Below, one piece after another: positions 51,626-59,845 of a DNA stretch of 64,000 bases. The notes below the pieces were generated by a model. It saw nothing but the letters and a program-made list of their open reading frames with translations, was not told where the DNA came from and ran no database searches. The first letter of the stretch is position 1. Every line of letters starts with the position of its first letter. The position numbers and the translations under genes are program-made. Source of the DNA: JBIQKZ01 sp044464765 (lineage in GTDB: Bacteria; Pseudomonadota; Gammaproteobacteria; Burkholderiales; Burkholderiaceae_B); the NCBI GenBank assembly GCA_044464765.1, contig JBIQKZ010000004.1, positions 62,001 through 126,000 on the forward strand. Reading direction: 5' to 3'.

Positions 51626-51703
51626 GCATCGCTTAGGGCCTGTTGGGCGCAATTACGTTTAGAATAGCCCAACGCTTTCCGTTTTAACCGACAGGTCGGC
51701 TAG

Positions 51704-53050
51704 TTGAACCGTTTTCTATATACCGTAAGCATCACCTTGTTATCTCCCGTCCTACTCATCTGGATGGGGTTGCGTGCGCGCCGGGCGGGTGGTCGCTGGG
51801 GTGTGCTCTCGGGGCCGCGCTTTGGCCATTATCGAACCGCCGCGCCCTTGCGCCGGCCCGTGTGGGTGCATGCCGTCAGCCTCGGCGAAACCCGGGCCGC
51901 CCAACCTCTGGTGCAGGCGCTGCTCGACCAAGGCGATTCCGTCTTGCTTACCCACATGACCGCCACCGGGCGCGCCGAAGCCGCCCGCCAGTTCGGTGAA
52001 GCCATCGCGCGCGGCCGGATGCTGCAAGAATGGCTGCCTTACGATTTTCCCTTCAGCGTCACGCGATTTCTGACCCATTATCGGCCGCTTGCGGGCATTC
52101 TGATCGAACGCGAAGTCTGGCCCAATATCATCGCTGCCGCTCATAAAAAAGGCACGCCCATGATGTTGGCCAGCGCACGATTTTCCGACAATGCGCTGGC
52201 GCAATCCCTACGCGCCGGGCGCGTCATGCGCCAGGCCTACGAAAGCCTGGAAGCGGTGTATGCCCAAACCCTGAACGATGCCCAGCGACTGGAACAAGCG
52301 GGCGCCATCGCCGTGCGGGTCTCGGGCAACTTCAAGTTTGACGTTTCCATACCCATGGACGAAGTGGCGCGCGGCAAGGAATTTGCCGCCACGCTGTCCC
52401 GAAAAATCATCACCATCGCCAGTACACGCGAGGGTGAAGACGAGCTTTTCATTCACGCCATCCAACAGCAACTGAAGCGTGCCCACGCACAAGGCAGTGA
52501 ACTGATGGGCGAGGTTCTTTTCTGTCTGATTCCACGCCACCCACAACGCTTCGACGAGGCAGCCGCCCTGCTCACCAAGGCCCAACTGCCATTTATGCGC
52601 CGCTCGGAGTTGCGGGGCACCAGCTACACGGCGGCCTCGGCCCTTAAGGCCTGCAGCGGCATTGCCGTGCTGCTGGGCGACAGCCTGGGCGAAATGTCCC
52701 GCTATTACGCCGCCAGCCAGATCGCCATCGTGGCCGGCAGCTTCGCGCCACTGGGCGGGCAAAATCTGATCGAAGCCTGCGCCATTGGCACCCCGGTATT
52801 GGTTGGCCCCCATACCCGCAACTTCGAGCAGGCGGTCGCCGACGCGATTCACGAAGGGGCCGCTCTGCGGGCGGCCAACCCCGAAGCCGCCATCCAAATG
52901 GCCCTGCAGCTACTGCAAGACCCCCAACAGTTGCGGCAAATGGGCGAAGCCGGGGAACACTGGGTCAAGAAACACACCGGCGCCGTGGCGCGGGTTGTGG
53001 CGGGATTAAACGACCTGAAAGCCGGCACGCTCGGCGAACACCGGACCTAG
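51704..53050 (+). CDS. waaA: 3-deoxy-D-manno-octulosonic acid (Kdo) transferase, TTG start
   Basis: A 448-residue GT30 enzyme joining Kdo to lipid IVA. After an N-terminal anchor (YTVSITLLSPVLLIWMGLRAR) come VWVHAVSLGETRAAQPLV, LLTHMTATGRAEA, WLPYDFPFSVTRFLTHYRP, IEREVWPNIIAAAHKKGTPMMLASARFSD, GNFKFDV, AIVAGSFAPLGGQNLIEACAIGTPVLVGPHT. An in-frame TAG directly precedes the TTG at 51704 and no ATG gives a full-length protein, so TTG is used; AGG lies upstream at fair spacing. A weak start may limit Kdo transferase output. Confidence 0.95.
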   Translation: MNRFLYTVSITLLSPVLLIWMGLRARRAGGRWGVLSGPRFGHYRTAAPLRRPVWVHAVSLGETRAAQPLVQALLDQGDSVLLTHMTATGRAEAARQFGEAIARGRMLQEWLPYDFPFSVTRFLTHYRPLAGILIEREVWPNIIAAAHKKGTPMMLASARFSDNALAQSLRAGRVMRQAYESLEAVYAQTLNDAQRLEQAGAIAVRVSGNFKFDVSIPMDEVARGKEFAATLSRKIITIASTREGEDELFIHAIQQQLKRAHAQGSELMGEVLFCLIPRHPQRFDEAAALLTKAQLPFMRRSELRGTSYTAASALKACSGIAVLLGDSLGEMSRYYAASQIAIVAGSFAPLGGQNLIEACAIGTPVLVGPHTRNFEQAVADAIHEGAALRAANPEAAIQMALQLLQDPQQLRQMGEAGEHWVKKHTGAVARVVAGLNDLKAGTLGEHRT

Positions 53051-53080
53051 GCACCGCTTAAGCCCCGCACCGCCGGCACC

Positions 53081-53911
53081 TTAAAGCTGATGATATTTCC
53101 GGCCCAGCTCGAGGGTTGCCTGAAAAAACCCCGCCTTGCTGCCGCAGTCGTAGCGCACGCCTTCATATTCGAAGCCATACACCTTGCGCGCTTTCAACAA
53201 GCTGGCAATGCCATCGGTTAACTGGATTTCGCCGCCCACCCCAGCCTGGGTCCGGCGCAAGTGCTCGAAAATCTCGGGCTCAAGCACATAGCGGCCGACC
53301 ACGGCCAGCGTGCTGGGCGCATCGGCAGGCGCGGGTTTTTCGACAATGCCGGTGACCTGGCTGGTGTTGCCGTTGATACGCGGCCCCGAAATTACCCCGT
53401 ATTTGTCCGTCTGGCTGCGATCCACATTATTAATACCCAGCACGCTGCCATTGTGCTGGTGGGCGGCTTCGACCAATTGGCCCGTAACGGACTGATCCGC
53501 ATCGATCAAGTCGTCGGCCAGCACGACGACAAACGGCTCATTGCCCACGATGGGCGCCGCGCACAGCACCGCATGCCCCAGACCCAGCGGAGCAGGCTGC
53601 CGTGTGTAAATGCAATTCACGTACGACGGAATCACATTGCGCACTTTCTCCAGAAGCTGAAGCTTGCCTTTGGCCTCCAGATCGGCCTCCAGTTCGGGCG
53701 CGCTATCGAAATGATCCTCAATGGCGCGTTTGTTGCGCCCCGTCACGAAAATCAGATCCGTAATGCCGGCCGCGATGGCCTCTTCCACCGCATACTGGAT
53801 CAGCGGTTTGTCGACAATGGGCAGCATCTCCTTGGGCATCGCCTTCGTGGCGGGAAGAAAACGTGTTCCCATCCCGGCAACTGGAAATACAGCTTTACGG
53901 ATTGGCTTCAT
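53081..53911 (-). CDS. galU: UTP-glucose-1-phosphate uridylyltransferase
   Basis: A 276-residue enzyme making UDP-glucose for LPS, glycans and osmoprotection. Motifs: RKAVFPVAGMGTRFLPATKAMPKEMLPIVDKPLIQYAV at the N terminus, FVTGRNKRAIEDHFD, LGLGHAVLCAAPIVGNEPFVVVLADDLID, YGVISG, IVEKPAP, VGRYVLEPEIFEHL, and IQLTDGIASLL. Start and length are typical. It converges with waaA with a 30-base gap and no clear terminator. Confidence 0.97.
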   Translation of the reverse strand: MKPIRKAVFPVAGMGTRFLPATKAMPKEMLPIVDKPLIQYAVEEAIAAGITDLIFVTGRNKRAIEDHFDSAPELEADLEAKGKLQLLEKVRNVIPSYVNCIYTRQPAPLGLGHAVLCAAPIVGNEPFVVVLADDLIDADQSVTGQLVEAAHQHNGSVLGINNVDRSQTDKYGVISGPRINGNTSQVTGIVEKPAPADAPSTLAVVGRYVLEPEIFEHLRRTQAGVGGEIQLTDGIASLLKARKVYGFEYEGVRYDCGSKAGFFQATLELGRKYHQL

Positions 53912-53925
53912 CAAGATTCCTAAGA

Positions 53926-54087
53926 CTAAGAAGGCAGTGGTTCTTCGAGCACGATGGCGTCCGCCTGCAACGGCGGAGGCAATAGAACGCTGCGACCCCG
54001 TTCGGCGGGCGTGGGCCCAAAATAACCCTGGCCATAAGCAAACAGGCCGACATTGAGCAAGGCGAACAGGACGAAAATAAAACGCAT
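53926..54087 (-). CDS. Small exported or membrane-anchored protein of unknown function
   Basis: A 53-residue frame: an N-terminal hydrophobic helix (MRFIFVLFALLNVGLFAYGQ), then GYFGPTPAERGRSVLLPPPL and an acidic end. The opening resembles that of the SPOR-type proteins encoded next to coaX in related genera, which are longer, so this may be a shortened relative. I see no frameshift that would extend it. It lies between coaX (8 bases upstream) and galU (14 bases downstream) and is likely cotranscribed. Confidence 0.6.
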   Translation of the reverse strand: MRFIFVLFALLNVGLFAYGQGYFGPTPAERGRSVLLPPPLQADAIVLEEPLPS

Positions 54088-54095
54088 GGCGAAGA

Positions 54096-54941
54096 TTATA
54101 AAAGAAGCGGGCGGGCAAAGCAGGCCAGGCCGTCCAGCACAGGGGCGGCCAGCCAATGCACCGGCGCGGGCTCCAACCCCATATGTTGCCGCGTGGCCGC
54201 ATACAGCCGCTCCAGTTCATCCTTCACGGCCGGCCATCCGCCCCCCCCCACATACAAGGTCGGCGGTCGGCGATCGGTATCCAGGCCCGCCTGCCACTGG
54301 CGCATGACAGCGCCCGCCTGCGCCGCTGCAATGCCGGTAACGATAGCCTGATGCGTATGCGTGGGATACAACGCCGCTTCTCCCTGGGCTTGCGGCAAAT
54401 TGGCGGTGCCCTGGGCCAATGACACCCGCATCAGTTCGGGCCCCGGGAAGATCAAGCCCCCCAGGAAGGTGAATGTCGCCCTTGGCCCCTCGGATTCTTG
54501 CCGCAAGGTATCGACGGTGGTGGCCGTACCGAAGGTCGCCAGCACCGCACAACCACGATTACCCGCCAACGCGGCCCCGGCCAGGCGCTCCCGGTGGGCC
54601 AGGCCCACCATGGCCATCCAGCGATCTGTTCCCAACTGGCCGACCGGGCGATACGCATTGTGCACACCCAGGGCCTGCTCGGTGCTGGCCAGCCACTGAA
54701 CCGTGCCTACCGTCCCAAACACGCTGTCCAGCGCCTGAGTAAGCGCCTGCACGACACGCTCGCCCGCCACGTTCACTCCCAACACCTTCGACGGCTTCGC
54801 CGGCAGGCGGCCCAGGAACTCGGCCAGGCCCTTGCCGTCATCCAATGCAAGCGCAACAGGAGCAGCTTCGCGCTCGCCCGTCTCGGGGCGAACCCAGCCC
54901 AGCTTGATTCGCGTGTTGCCGGCATCGATCAGTAAAAACAT
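54096..54941 (-). CDS. coaX: Type III pantothenate kinase
   Basis: A 281-residue kinase for the first step of coenzyme A synthesis, of the ASKHA-fold type not inhibited by CoA. Motifs: FLLIDAGNTRIKLGWV (phosphate loop) at the N terminus, NAYRPVGQLGTDRWMAMVGLAH (the GxDR catalytic aspartate), VLATFGTATTVDTL, and FLGGLIFPGPELMRVSLAQGTANLP. The family needs a monovalent cation. It follows birA by 14 bases; the birA-coaX pair is a common arrangement in betaproteobacteria. Confidence 0.95.
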   Translation of the reverse strand: MFLLIDAGNTRIKLGWVRPETGEREAAPVALALDDGKGLAEFLGRLPAKPSKVLGVNVAGERVVQALTQALDSVFGTVGTVQWLASTEQALGVHNAYRPVGQLGTDRWMAMVGLAHRERLAGAALAGNRGCAVLATFGTATTVDTLRQESEGPRATFTFLGGLIFPGPELMRVSLAQGTANLPQAQGEAALYPTHTHQAIVTGIAAAQAGAVMRQWQAGLDTDRRPPTLYVGGGGWPAVKDELERLYAATRQHMGLEPAPVHWLAAPVLDGLACFARPLLL

Positions 54942-54955
54942 GAAACGCCCCTGGA

Positions 54956-55831
54956 TCAGGACAAGACCAGAGGGCGCACAGAGACTTCCCCCACGGATAC
55001 TGGTACCGGGCCATCCGGCGTATGCACAAGCAGTTGACCCATTGAATTAATGCCCCTCGCCACCCCCGCCTGCACGATCCGGCCCTCGTGCAGCACATTG
55101 ATATGCTGACCGGCCAAGGCGTCGATGTCGGCATAGGCTTGTGGCAGGTCATCCAGGCCATGGCGCACCGCCTGACCCAGAATGTCGTACCAGGCGGTGG
55201 CGATGGCCGCCACCATGTCCGCCGCCGAGGCCTGTGCCGCCCCGGCGTCGGTCGCCGCCACTTCCGACCAATCGGCCACTTGCCGGTTCAACGACTGGCT
55301 CAGGGCGCGGGCATCATCCAGGTTCACGCCAATGCCAATAATCGCCACATAATGATCGGCCGCCATCCGCGTCGTACCGGCCCGCGTCACTTCGACCAGG
55401 ATGCCGGCCAGCTTGGCCCACTTCCACTGAATATCGTTTGGCCACTTCATACGCAAGTGCTCTGCACCGTCCGGCGTCATCAAGCTACGCAGGGCCCTGC
55501 ACACGGCAACCCCGGCCAGCAGCGACAAGGCAGGCAACTGGGCGGGCGGCAGGAACACATCGAAGGCGCAGGAAAACATCAGGTTGGCCCCCGCCCGGTT
55601 CTGCCACGTGCGTCCGGCCCGCCCTCGACCGCTATCCTGCAAATGGGCGCCCAATAGCCAAGGCCGAGCCAATCGGGTCGAGCCGGCATCCCGGGCCATG
55701 GCCAGCAGGTCTGCATTGGTCGAGCCCGTGCGTTCCACCCACTCGACACGGCGAAACCCCGGCAAGGCGCTGCTTAACGCCTGCGCCATTTGAGCGGGCT
55801 CAGGCAGCGTACAACACAGTCGTTCAAGCAT
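54956..55831 (-). CDS. birA: Biotin-[acetyl-CoA carboxylase] ligase, without DNA-binding domain
   Basis: A 291-residue biotin protein ligase. Motifs: ERTGSTNADLLAMA near residue 35, LGAHLQDSGRGRAGRTWQNRAGANLMFSC (biotinyl-AMP loop), LRMKWPNDIQWKWAKLAGILVE, and IIGIGVNLD, with the small C-terminal SH3-like domain after residue 240. The N-terminal winged helix of the E. coli bifunctional repressor is absent, so it is a pure enzyme and does not regulate biotin genes itself. It attaches biotin to AccB and other carboxylases. Confidence 0.95.
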   Translation of the reverse strand: MLERLCCTLPEPAQMAQALSSALPGFRRVEWVERTGSTNADLLAMARDAGSTRLARPWLLGAHLQDSGRGRAGRTWQNRAGANLMFSCAFDVFLPPAQLPALSLLAGVAVCRALRSLMTPDGAEHLRMKWPNDIQWKWAKLAGILVEVTRAGTTRMAADHYVAIIGIGVNLDDARALSQSLNRQVADWSEVAATDAGAAQASAADMVAAIATAWYDILGQAVRHGLDDLPQAYADIDALAGQHINVLHEGRIVQAGVARGINSMGQLLVHTPDGPVPVSVGEVSVRPLVLS

Positions 55832-55993
55832 CAGATAGTTCCAGGATCAAACATCGGGAAGACCGGGTGGCGCAGGCCGCAGCGACATCGCCTCGCGATA
55901 TCGCGCCATACTATTCCTCGGCAACACGGAACATTGTAATGAAGGTCTACAATTGGCGGATGCCATCCACCACTGACTTCTTTCAAACTGACC

Positions 55994-56623
55994 ATGGACA
56001 CACCTAAACAAATGCAGTTCGAAGGCGCGGCAGGCGTGATCGATTGCGCGCTGGACTGGCCCGAGCACGAACCCATTGGCTGGGCACTGGTGCTGCACCC
56101 CCACCCCCTGCATGGCGGCGCACGCGACAACAAAGTCGTCACCACCATTTCGCGCGCCTGTGTGCAGCACGGCCTTCTTGCCATCCGCCCCAATTTTCGC
56201 GGGGTGGGCGCGTCGCAAGGCGAATTCGACAACGCGGTGGGTGAAACCGCCGACATGACTGCCCTTATTGAGCAATTCAGCCGGAAGTATCCAAAGGTCG
56301 CGCAGCTTCCCTGGATACTGGCGGGGTTTTCCTTCGGCACCGCCGTGGCAGCCCAGTTGCAGACCGCGCCGGGGCCCAGCGCCCTGATCCTGGTAGGCAC
56401 GGCCGCCCAGCGCTTCACTTTTCGCGACATCGCTCTGCCCGACAACGCCTTGCTGATCCACGGCGAAGCCGACGAGGTCGTTCCCCTGGCCGACGCCATG
56501 GGCTTTGCGCGCAGCCACGATCTGCCGGTTACCGTCATCCCGGGCGCCTCGCACTTCTTCCATGGCCAATTAATTGCCCTGCGTACTTTGGTCGAACAAC
56601 GGCTACGAGAAACTTTTCCTTAG
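55994..56623 (+). CDS. Alpha/beta hydrolase (KANL3/Tex30-like dienelactone-hydrolase-type fold)
   Basis: A 209-residue cytoplasmic hydrolase of unknown substrate. Family marks are LHPHPLHGGARDNKVVTTISRA near residue 35, IRPNFRGVGASQGEFD, the nucleophile elbow LAGFSFGTAVAA (GxSxG) near residue 106, HGEADEVVP (acid), and IPGASHFFHGQL (histidine). The HPHP-GG opening and FRGVGxSxG are shared with widespread small hydrolases near membrane and cell-wall genes. It is divergent from birA over 162 bases and precedes dacC. Confidence 0.88.
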   Translation: MDTPKQMQFEGAAGVIDCALDWPEHEPIGWALVLHPHPLHGGARDNKVVTTISRACVQHGLLAIRPNFRGVGASQGEFDNAVGETADMTALIEQFSRKYPKVAQLPWILAGFSFGTAVAAQLQTAPGPSALILVGTAAQRFTFRDIALPDNALLIHGEADEVVPLADAMGFARSHDLPVTVIPGASHFFHGQLIALRTLVEQRLRETFP

Positions 56624-56674
56624 GCTTGGCTACTAATCCTTATGGATTGCACACGCAGATCCAGGCGTTTGCGC

Positions 56675-56703
56675 TTCAACCCCGCAAGCGCACTCCCTAT
56701 AAT
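56675..56703 (+). promoter_or_regulatory. Promoter of dacC
   Basis: A perfect TATAAT at 56698-56703 with TTCAAC 17 bases upstream (56675-56680). Transcription near 56710 gives a leader of about 40 bases to the ATG at 56749 and rules out the longer frame from 56626. Confidence 0.65.
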
Positions 56704-56748
56704 GTTGAACATTCCCTACGCTCAAACCAACTGGTGATCCTCCTACCC

Positions 56749-58005
56749 ATGTCCACACGCCCTACTGCTTCAAACTTTTCCCTGAAAACCGCTTACGTGC
56801 TGCTTAGCCTGGCGCTGGCTTCCACACCAGCGCTGCTCAAGGCGCAAACAGCAGTCGAATCAAGCCAGGGGTCAGTAACCAGCGTCACCTCGACGGAACC
56901 CGGCCAGACCGGCATGGTGGAAACAGTAGGCCAGTTATCGACCATCCCCATTCCTTCGCTGTCGGCCAAAGCATGGTTGACCCTGGACGTGAACAGCGGC
57001 CAGGTCATTGCCGGCCAGAACATCACCGACCCGGTGGAACCCGCCTCGTTGACCAAGATCATGGCGGCCTACATCGTGTTCCAGGCCATCAAGAACAACC
57101 GCCTGTCCCTGGATCAAACCATCACTATTTCCGAAAAGGCCTGGAAAACCGAAGGTTCGCGCATGTTCGTCGAAGTGAACAGCCAGGTGTCGGTAGACGA
57201 CCTTCTTAAAGGCGTCATCATCCAATCGGGCAACGACGCCACCGTGGCGCTGGCCGAAGGCGTGGCCGGCAGCGAATCGGCGTTCGTCGCCATGATGAAC
57301 CAGGAAGCCGACAAAATGGGCCTGACCAACACCCATTTCACCAATTCATCGGGCCTGCCCCACCCCGACCACATGACGACGGTGCAAGACCTGGGCATCC
57401 TGGCCATGCGACTGGTCCAAGACTTCCCTGAATTCCTGCACTACTACAGCCAGAAAGAATATACCTACAACAAGATCAAGCAGCTCAACCGCAACCGCCT
57501 GCTGTGGTCCGACCCCACGGTCGACGGCCTGAAAACGGGCCATACCTCGTCGGCGGGCTACTGCCTGGTCACCACCGCGCTGCGCGACGGACGCCGTGTG
57601 GTATCGGTATTGGTAGGTGCGGCCAGCGACAGCGCCCGCGCTGAAAGCAGCCTTAAACTGCTGAACTGGAGCTTCCAGAACTTCGACACCATCAAGCTGT
57701 ACGACGAAGCCAAACCCGCCGTCCAGGCCCGGGTCTGGGAAGGCACGGCCCAAACCGTCGACCTGGGGCAGCCCGCGCCGCTGTGGGTGACCGTTCCACG
57801 CGGCAAGGCGGCCGAGCTCAAACCCGTCGCCCAATATACCCAGCCGCTGGTCGCGCCGCTGACCAAAGGCACACAAGTAGGCACGCTAACCCTTACGCTA
57901 GACGGCAAAGAGTTGCAGCGCGAACCCCTGATCATTTTGAACGACGTGTCCCAAGCCAGCTTCATCGCCCGCATGATCGACAAAGTCAAACTCTTGCTTC
58001 AGTAA
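56749..58005 (+). CDS. dacC: D-alanyl-D-alanine carboxypeptidase (PBP5/6 type)
   Basis: A 418-residue low-molecular-weight penicillin-binding protein trimming the terminal D-Ala of peptidoglycan peptides. A signal peptide ends near LASTPALLKAQ; the serine nucleophile is in PASLTKIMAAY (SxxK), then IIQSGNDATVALAEG (SxN) and VDGLKTGHTSSAGYCLV (KTG). The C-terminal PBP5 beta domain follows, ending in an amphipathic membrane helix (FIARMIDKVKLLLQ). It heads a run with dat, ybeD and lipB. Confidence 0.96.
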   Translation: MSTRPTASNFSLKTAYVLLSLALASTPALLKAQTAVESSQGSVTSVTSTEPGQTGMVETVGQLSTIPIPSLSAKAWLTLDVNSGQVIAGQNITDPVEPASLTKIMAAYIVFQAIKNNRLSLDQTITISEKAWKTEGSRMFVEVNSQVSVDDLLKGVIIQSGNDATVALAEGVAGSESAFVAMMNQEADKMGLTNTHFTNSSGLPHPDHMTTVQDLGILAMRLVQDFPEFLHYYSQKEYTYNKIKQLNRNRLLWSDPTVDGLKTGHTSSAGYCLVTTALRDGRRVVSVLVGAASDSARAESSLKLLNWSFQNFDTIKLYDEAKPAVQARVWEGTAQTVDLGQPAPLWVTVPRGKAAELKPVAQYTQPLVAPLTKGTQVGTLTLTLDGKELQREPLIILNDVSQASFIARMIDKVKLLLQ

Positions 58006-58018
58006 AGTAGGCGCAGCA

Positions 58019-58888
58019 ATGATTCCCAATGTCGATAACGACAGCATCGTCTACCTGAACGGCGACCTCATCCGCCTGGGTGATGCCAAAGTGTCTGTGC
58101 TGGACCGCGGCTTTATCTTCGGCGACGGCATCTACGACGTGGTTCCGGTGTACAAGGGCAAGGCGTTTCGCATGGAGGCGCATCTTGCGCGCCTGGAACG
58201 CAGCCTGGCCGCCATTGGCCTGGACACCGGCTGGACGCGCCCCCAATGGGAAGGCCTGGTGGCCGACATGATCAAGCGGTCCCCACACGAATACACCATG
58301 GTCTACATCCAGGTGACACGTGGCGCGGCCAAGCGCGACCACGCGTTCCCCGCCACCGTCACGCCCACCATCTTTTGCATGGTTTCGCCCTTTTCCCGCC
58401 CTGGGCCGGAACAGCGCGAGCAAGGCCTTAGCGCCATTGCCGTGCCCGATGTGCGCTGGATGCGCTGCGAGATCAAATCGGTTTCGCTGCTGGGCAACGT
58501 GCTGGCAAAACAGCAGGCTGTCGACGCAGGCGTCGATGAAGTCCTGCAGTTTCGCGATGGTTACCTGACGGAAGGCGCATCGTGCAATATCTGGATCGCC
58601 AAGAACGGAACACTGCTGGCGCCGCCCCTGGACAACCTGATCCTGGAAGGCATACGGTACCGCTTCCTGGAAGAATTGGCGCATAACGCGGGTATTCCTT
58701 TCGAATCGCGCCGCATCGCACGGCACGAGGTCGACCAGTGCGACGAAATCATGATGTCGTCGGCCACCAAGGAAATCCTGCCCATCGTGCAATTCAACGG
58801 CCAACCCGTGGGCGCCGGCACGCCGGGGCCGGTCTATGCCCGACTGCGGGCCGCCTACGACGACATCCTGGAGGCCTTGCATGGCTGA
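58019..58888 (+). CDS. dat: D-amino-acid aminotransferase
   Basis: A 289-residue class IV PLP enzyme. Motifs: VYLNGDLIRLGDAKVSVLDRGFIFGDGIYDVVPVY at the N terminus, the cofactor lysine in CEIKSVSLLGNVLAKQQA near residue 154, then EVLQFRDGYLTEGASCNIWI and MMSSATKEILPIVQFNGQPVG. RGFIFGDGIYD and SATKE are typical of D-alanine transaminases rather than IlvE. Placement next to a D,D-carboxypeptidase suggests recycling of released D-alanine. It overlaps the ybeD gene by 8 bases. Confidence 0.92.
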   Translation: MIPNVDNDSIVYLNGDLIRLGDAKVSVLDRGFIFGDGIYDVVPVYKGKAFRMEAHLARLERSLAAIGLDTGWTRPQWEGLVADMIKRSPHEYTMVYIQVTRGAAKRDHAFPATVTPTIFCMVSPFSRPGPEQREQGLSAIAVPDVRWMRCEIKSVSLLGNVLAKQQAVDAGVDEVLQFRDGYLTEGASCNIWIAKNGTLLAPPLDNLILEGIRYRFLEELAHNAGIPFESRRIARHEVDQCDEIMMSSATKEILPIVQFNGQPVGAGTPGPVYARLRAAYDDILEALHG

Positions 58889-59168
58889 CCTGCCCCCCGA
58901 CATTCCGCCCGAAGAATCCCTGATCGAATACCCCAGCCAGTTTCCGATCAAGGTCATGGGCAAGAACCATCCCGATTTCGCCCAAACGCTTACCGACGTC
59001 GTTCTGCAATTCGATCCGGGCTTCGACGCCGCCACGGTTGAAATGCGGCCCAGCACCAATGGCAATTACCTTGGCCTGACCTTCACCGTTACGGCCACCT
59101 CGCGCGAGCAGCTGGACGCCCTGTATCGCGCGCTGCACGCCCACCCGATGGTCTCCATCGTTCTGTAA
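58881..59168 (+). CDS. ybeD: DUF493 family protein YbeD
   Basis: A 95-residue ferredoxin-like small protein. ESLIEYPSQFPIKVMGKNHPDFAQTLTDVV and the terminal TSREQLDALYRALHAHPMVSIVL are the DUF493 signature, which shares a fold with ACT-like regulatory domains. Its function is unknown, but it precedes lipB widely in proteobacteria. GGAGG lies at proper spacing inside the end of dat. Its TAA overlaps the lipB ATG (59168). Confidence 0.95.
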   Translation: MADLPPDIPPEESLIEYPSQFPIKVMGKNHPDFAQTLTDVVLQFDPGFDAATVEMRPSTNGNYLGLTFTVTATSREQLDALYRALHAHPMVSIVL

Positions 59169-59845
59169 TGATCAACACCCAATGGCAGGCCCGGCCTGCG
59201 CCTTATCTGCCGATATGGCAGGCCATGCAAGAATTTACCGAGCAGCGCACACCCGACACGCCCGACGAAATCTGGCTGGTCGAGCACGAACCGGTGTACA
59301 CCCTGGGCCAGGCGGGCAAACCGGAGCATATCCTGAACAGCGGCGCCATCCCGGTGGTCAACAGCGATCGTGGCGGGCAGGTTACCTACCATGGCCCCGG
59401 ACAAGTCATTGCTTATTGCCTAGTCGACCTGCGGCGGGTCGGGTTGTATGTGCGCGAGTACGTCACCTTGCTGGAAGACGTGGTCATCGATCTACTGGGC
59501 GAGCTGGGCCTTGCCGGCGCCGACCGTAAACCCGGTGCCCCGGGCGTCTATGTGCCGGTGCCCGGGGCGCCGACCGGGACCAATCCGGCCAAGATTGCCG
59601 CACTGGGCATTAAAGTGCGCCATGGCTGCGCCTACCATGGCATTGCGTTGAATGTGGCGATGGACCTGACGCCTTTCCAGGGGATCAACCCGTGCGGCTA
59701 CGAAGGGCTTCAAACCGTTGACCTGGCCTCGTGCGGGGTGGCAATCCCGCTGGAACAGGCCGGCAAGCTGCTAGCCGAACGCATCGGCCGGCGGCTGGAG
59801 CAGGCCGCCATGCAAAGCCGGCCGCCCAAGGCGAAAGCCAACTAG
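59168..59845 (+). CDS. lipB: Octanoyl-[acyl carrier protein]-protein N-octanoyltransferase
   Basis: A 225-residue enzyme moving octanoate from ACP to lipoyl domains. Motifs: IWLVEHEPVYTLGQAGKPEHIL, VVNSDRGGQVTYHGPGQVIAYCLVDL (His of the active site), the lysine in KIAALGIKVRHGCAYHGIALNV, and the acyl-accepting cysteine in GINPCGYEG near residue 178. The last 20 residues are a basic extension. Its stop overlaps the stop of the convergent gene (59842-59845, CTAG). LipA is encoded about 10 kb away. Confidence 0.96.
   Translation: MINTQWQARPAPYLPIWQAMQEFTEQRTPDTPDEIWLVEHEPVYTLGQAGKPEHILNSGAIPVVNSDRGGQVTYHGPGQVIAYCLVDLRRVGLYVREYVTLLEDVVIDLLGELGLAGADRKPGAPGVYVPVPGAPTGTNPAKIAALGIKVRHGCAYHGIALNVAMDLTPFQGINPCGYEGLQTVDLASCGVAIPLEQAGKLLAERIGRRLEQAAMQSRPPKAKAN

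Noticed and set aside
51642..51673. Possible third copy of the AGTGTC palindrome, between waaC and waaA (GTTGGGC ... GCCCAAC)
   Set aside because: Only the CTGTTGGGC part agrees with the other copies and the AGTGTC/GACACT ends are missing, so chance similarity of a simple inverted repeat is more likely.
55831..56538. Minus-strand frame opposite the alpha/beta hydrolase
   Set aside because: Antisense shadow of a clear plus-strand hydrolase with GxSxG and catalytic His.
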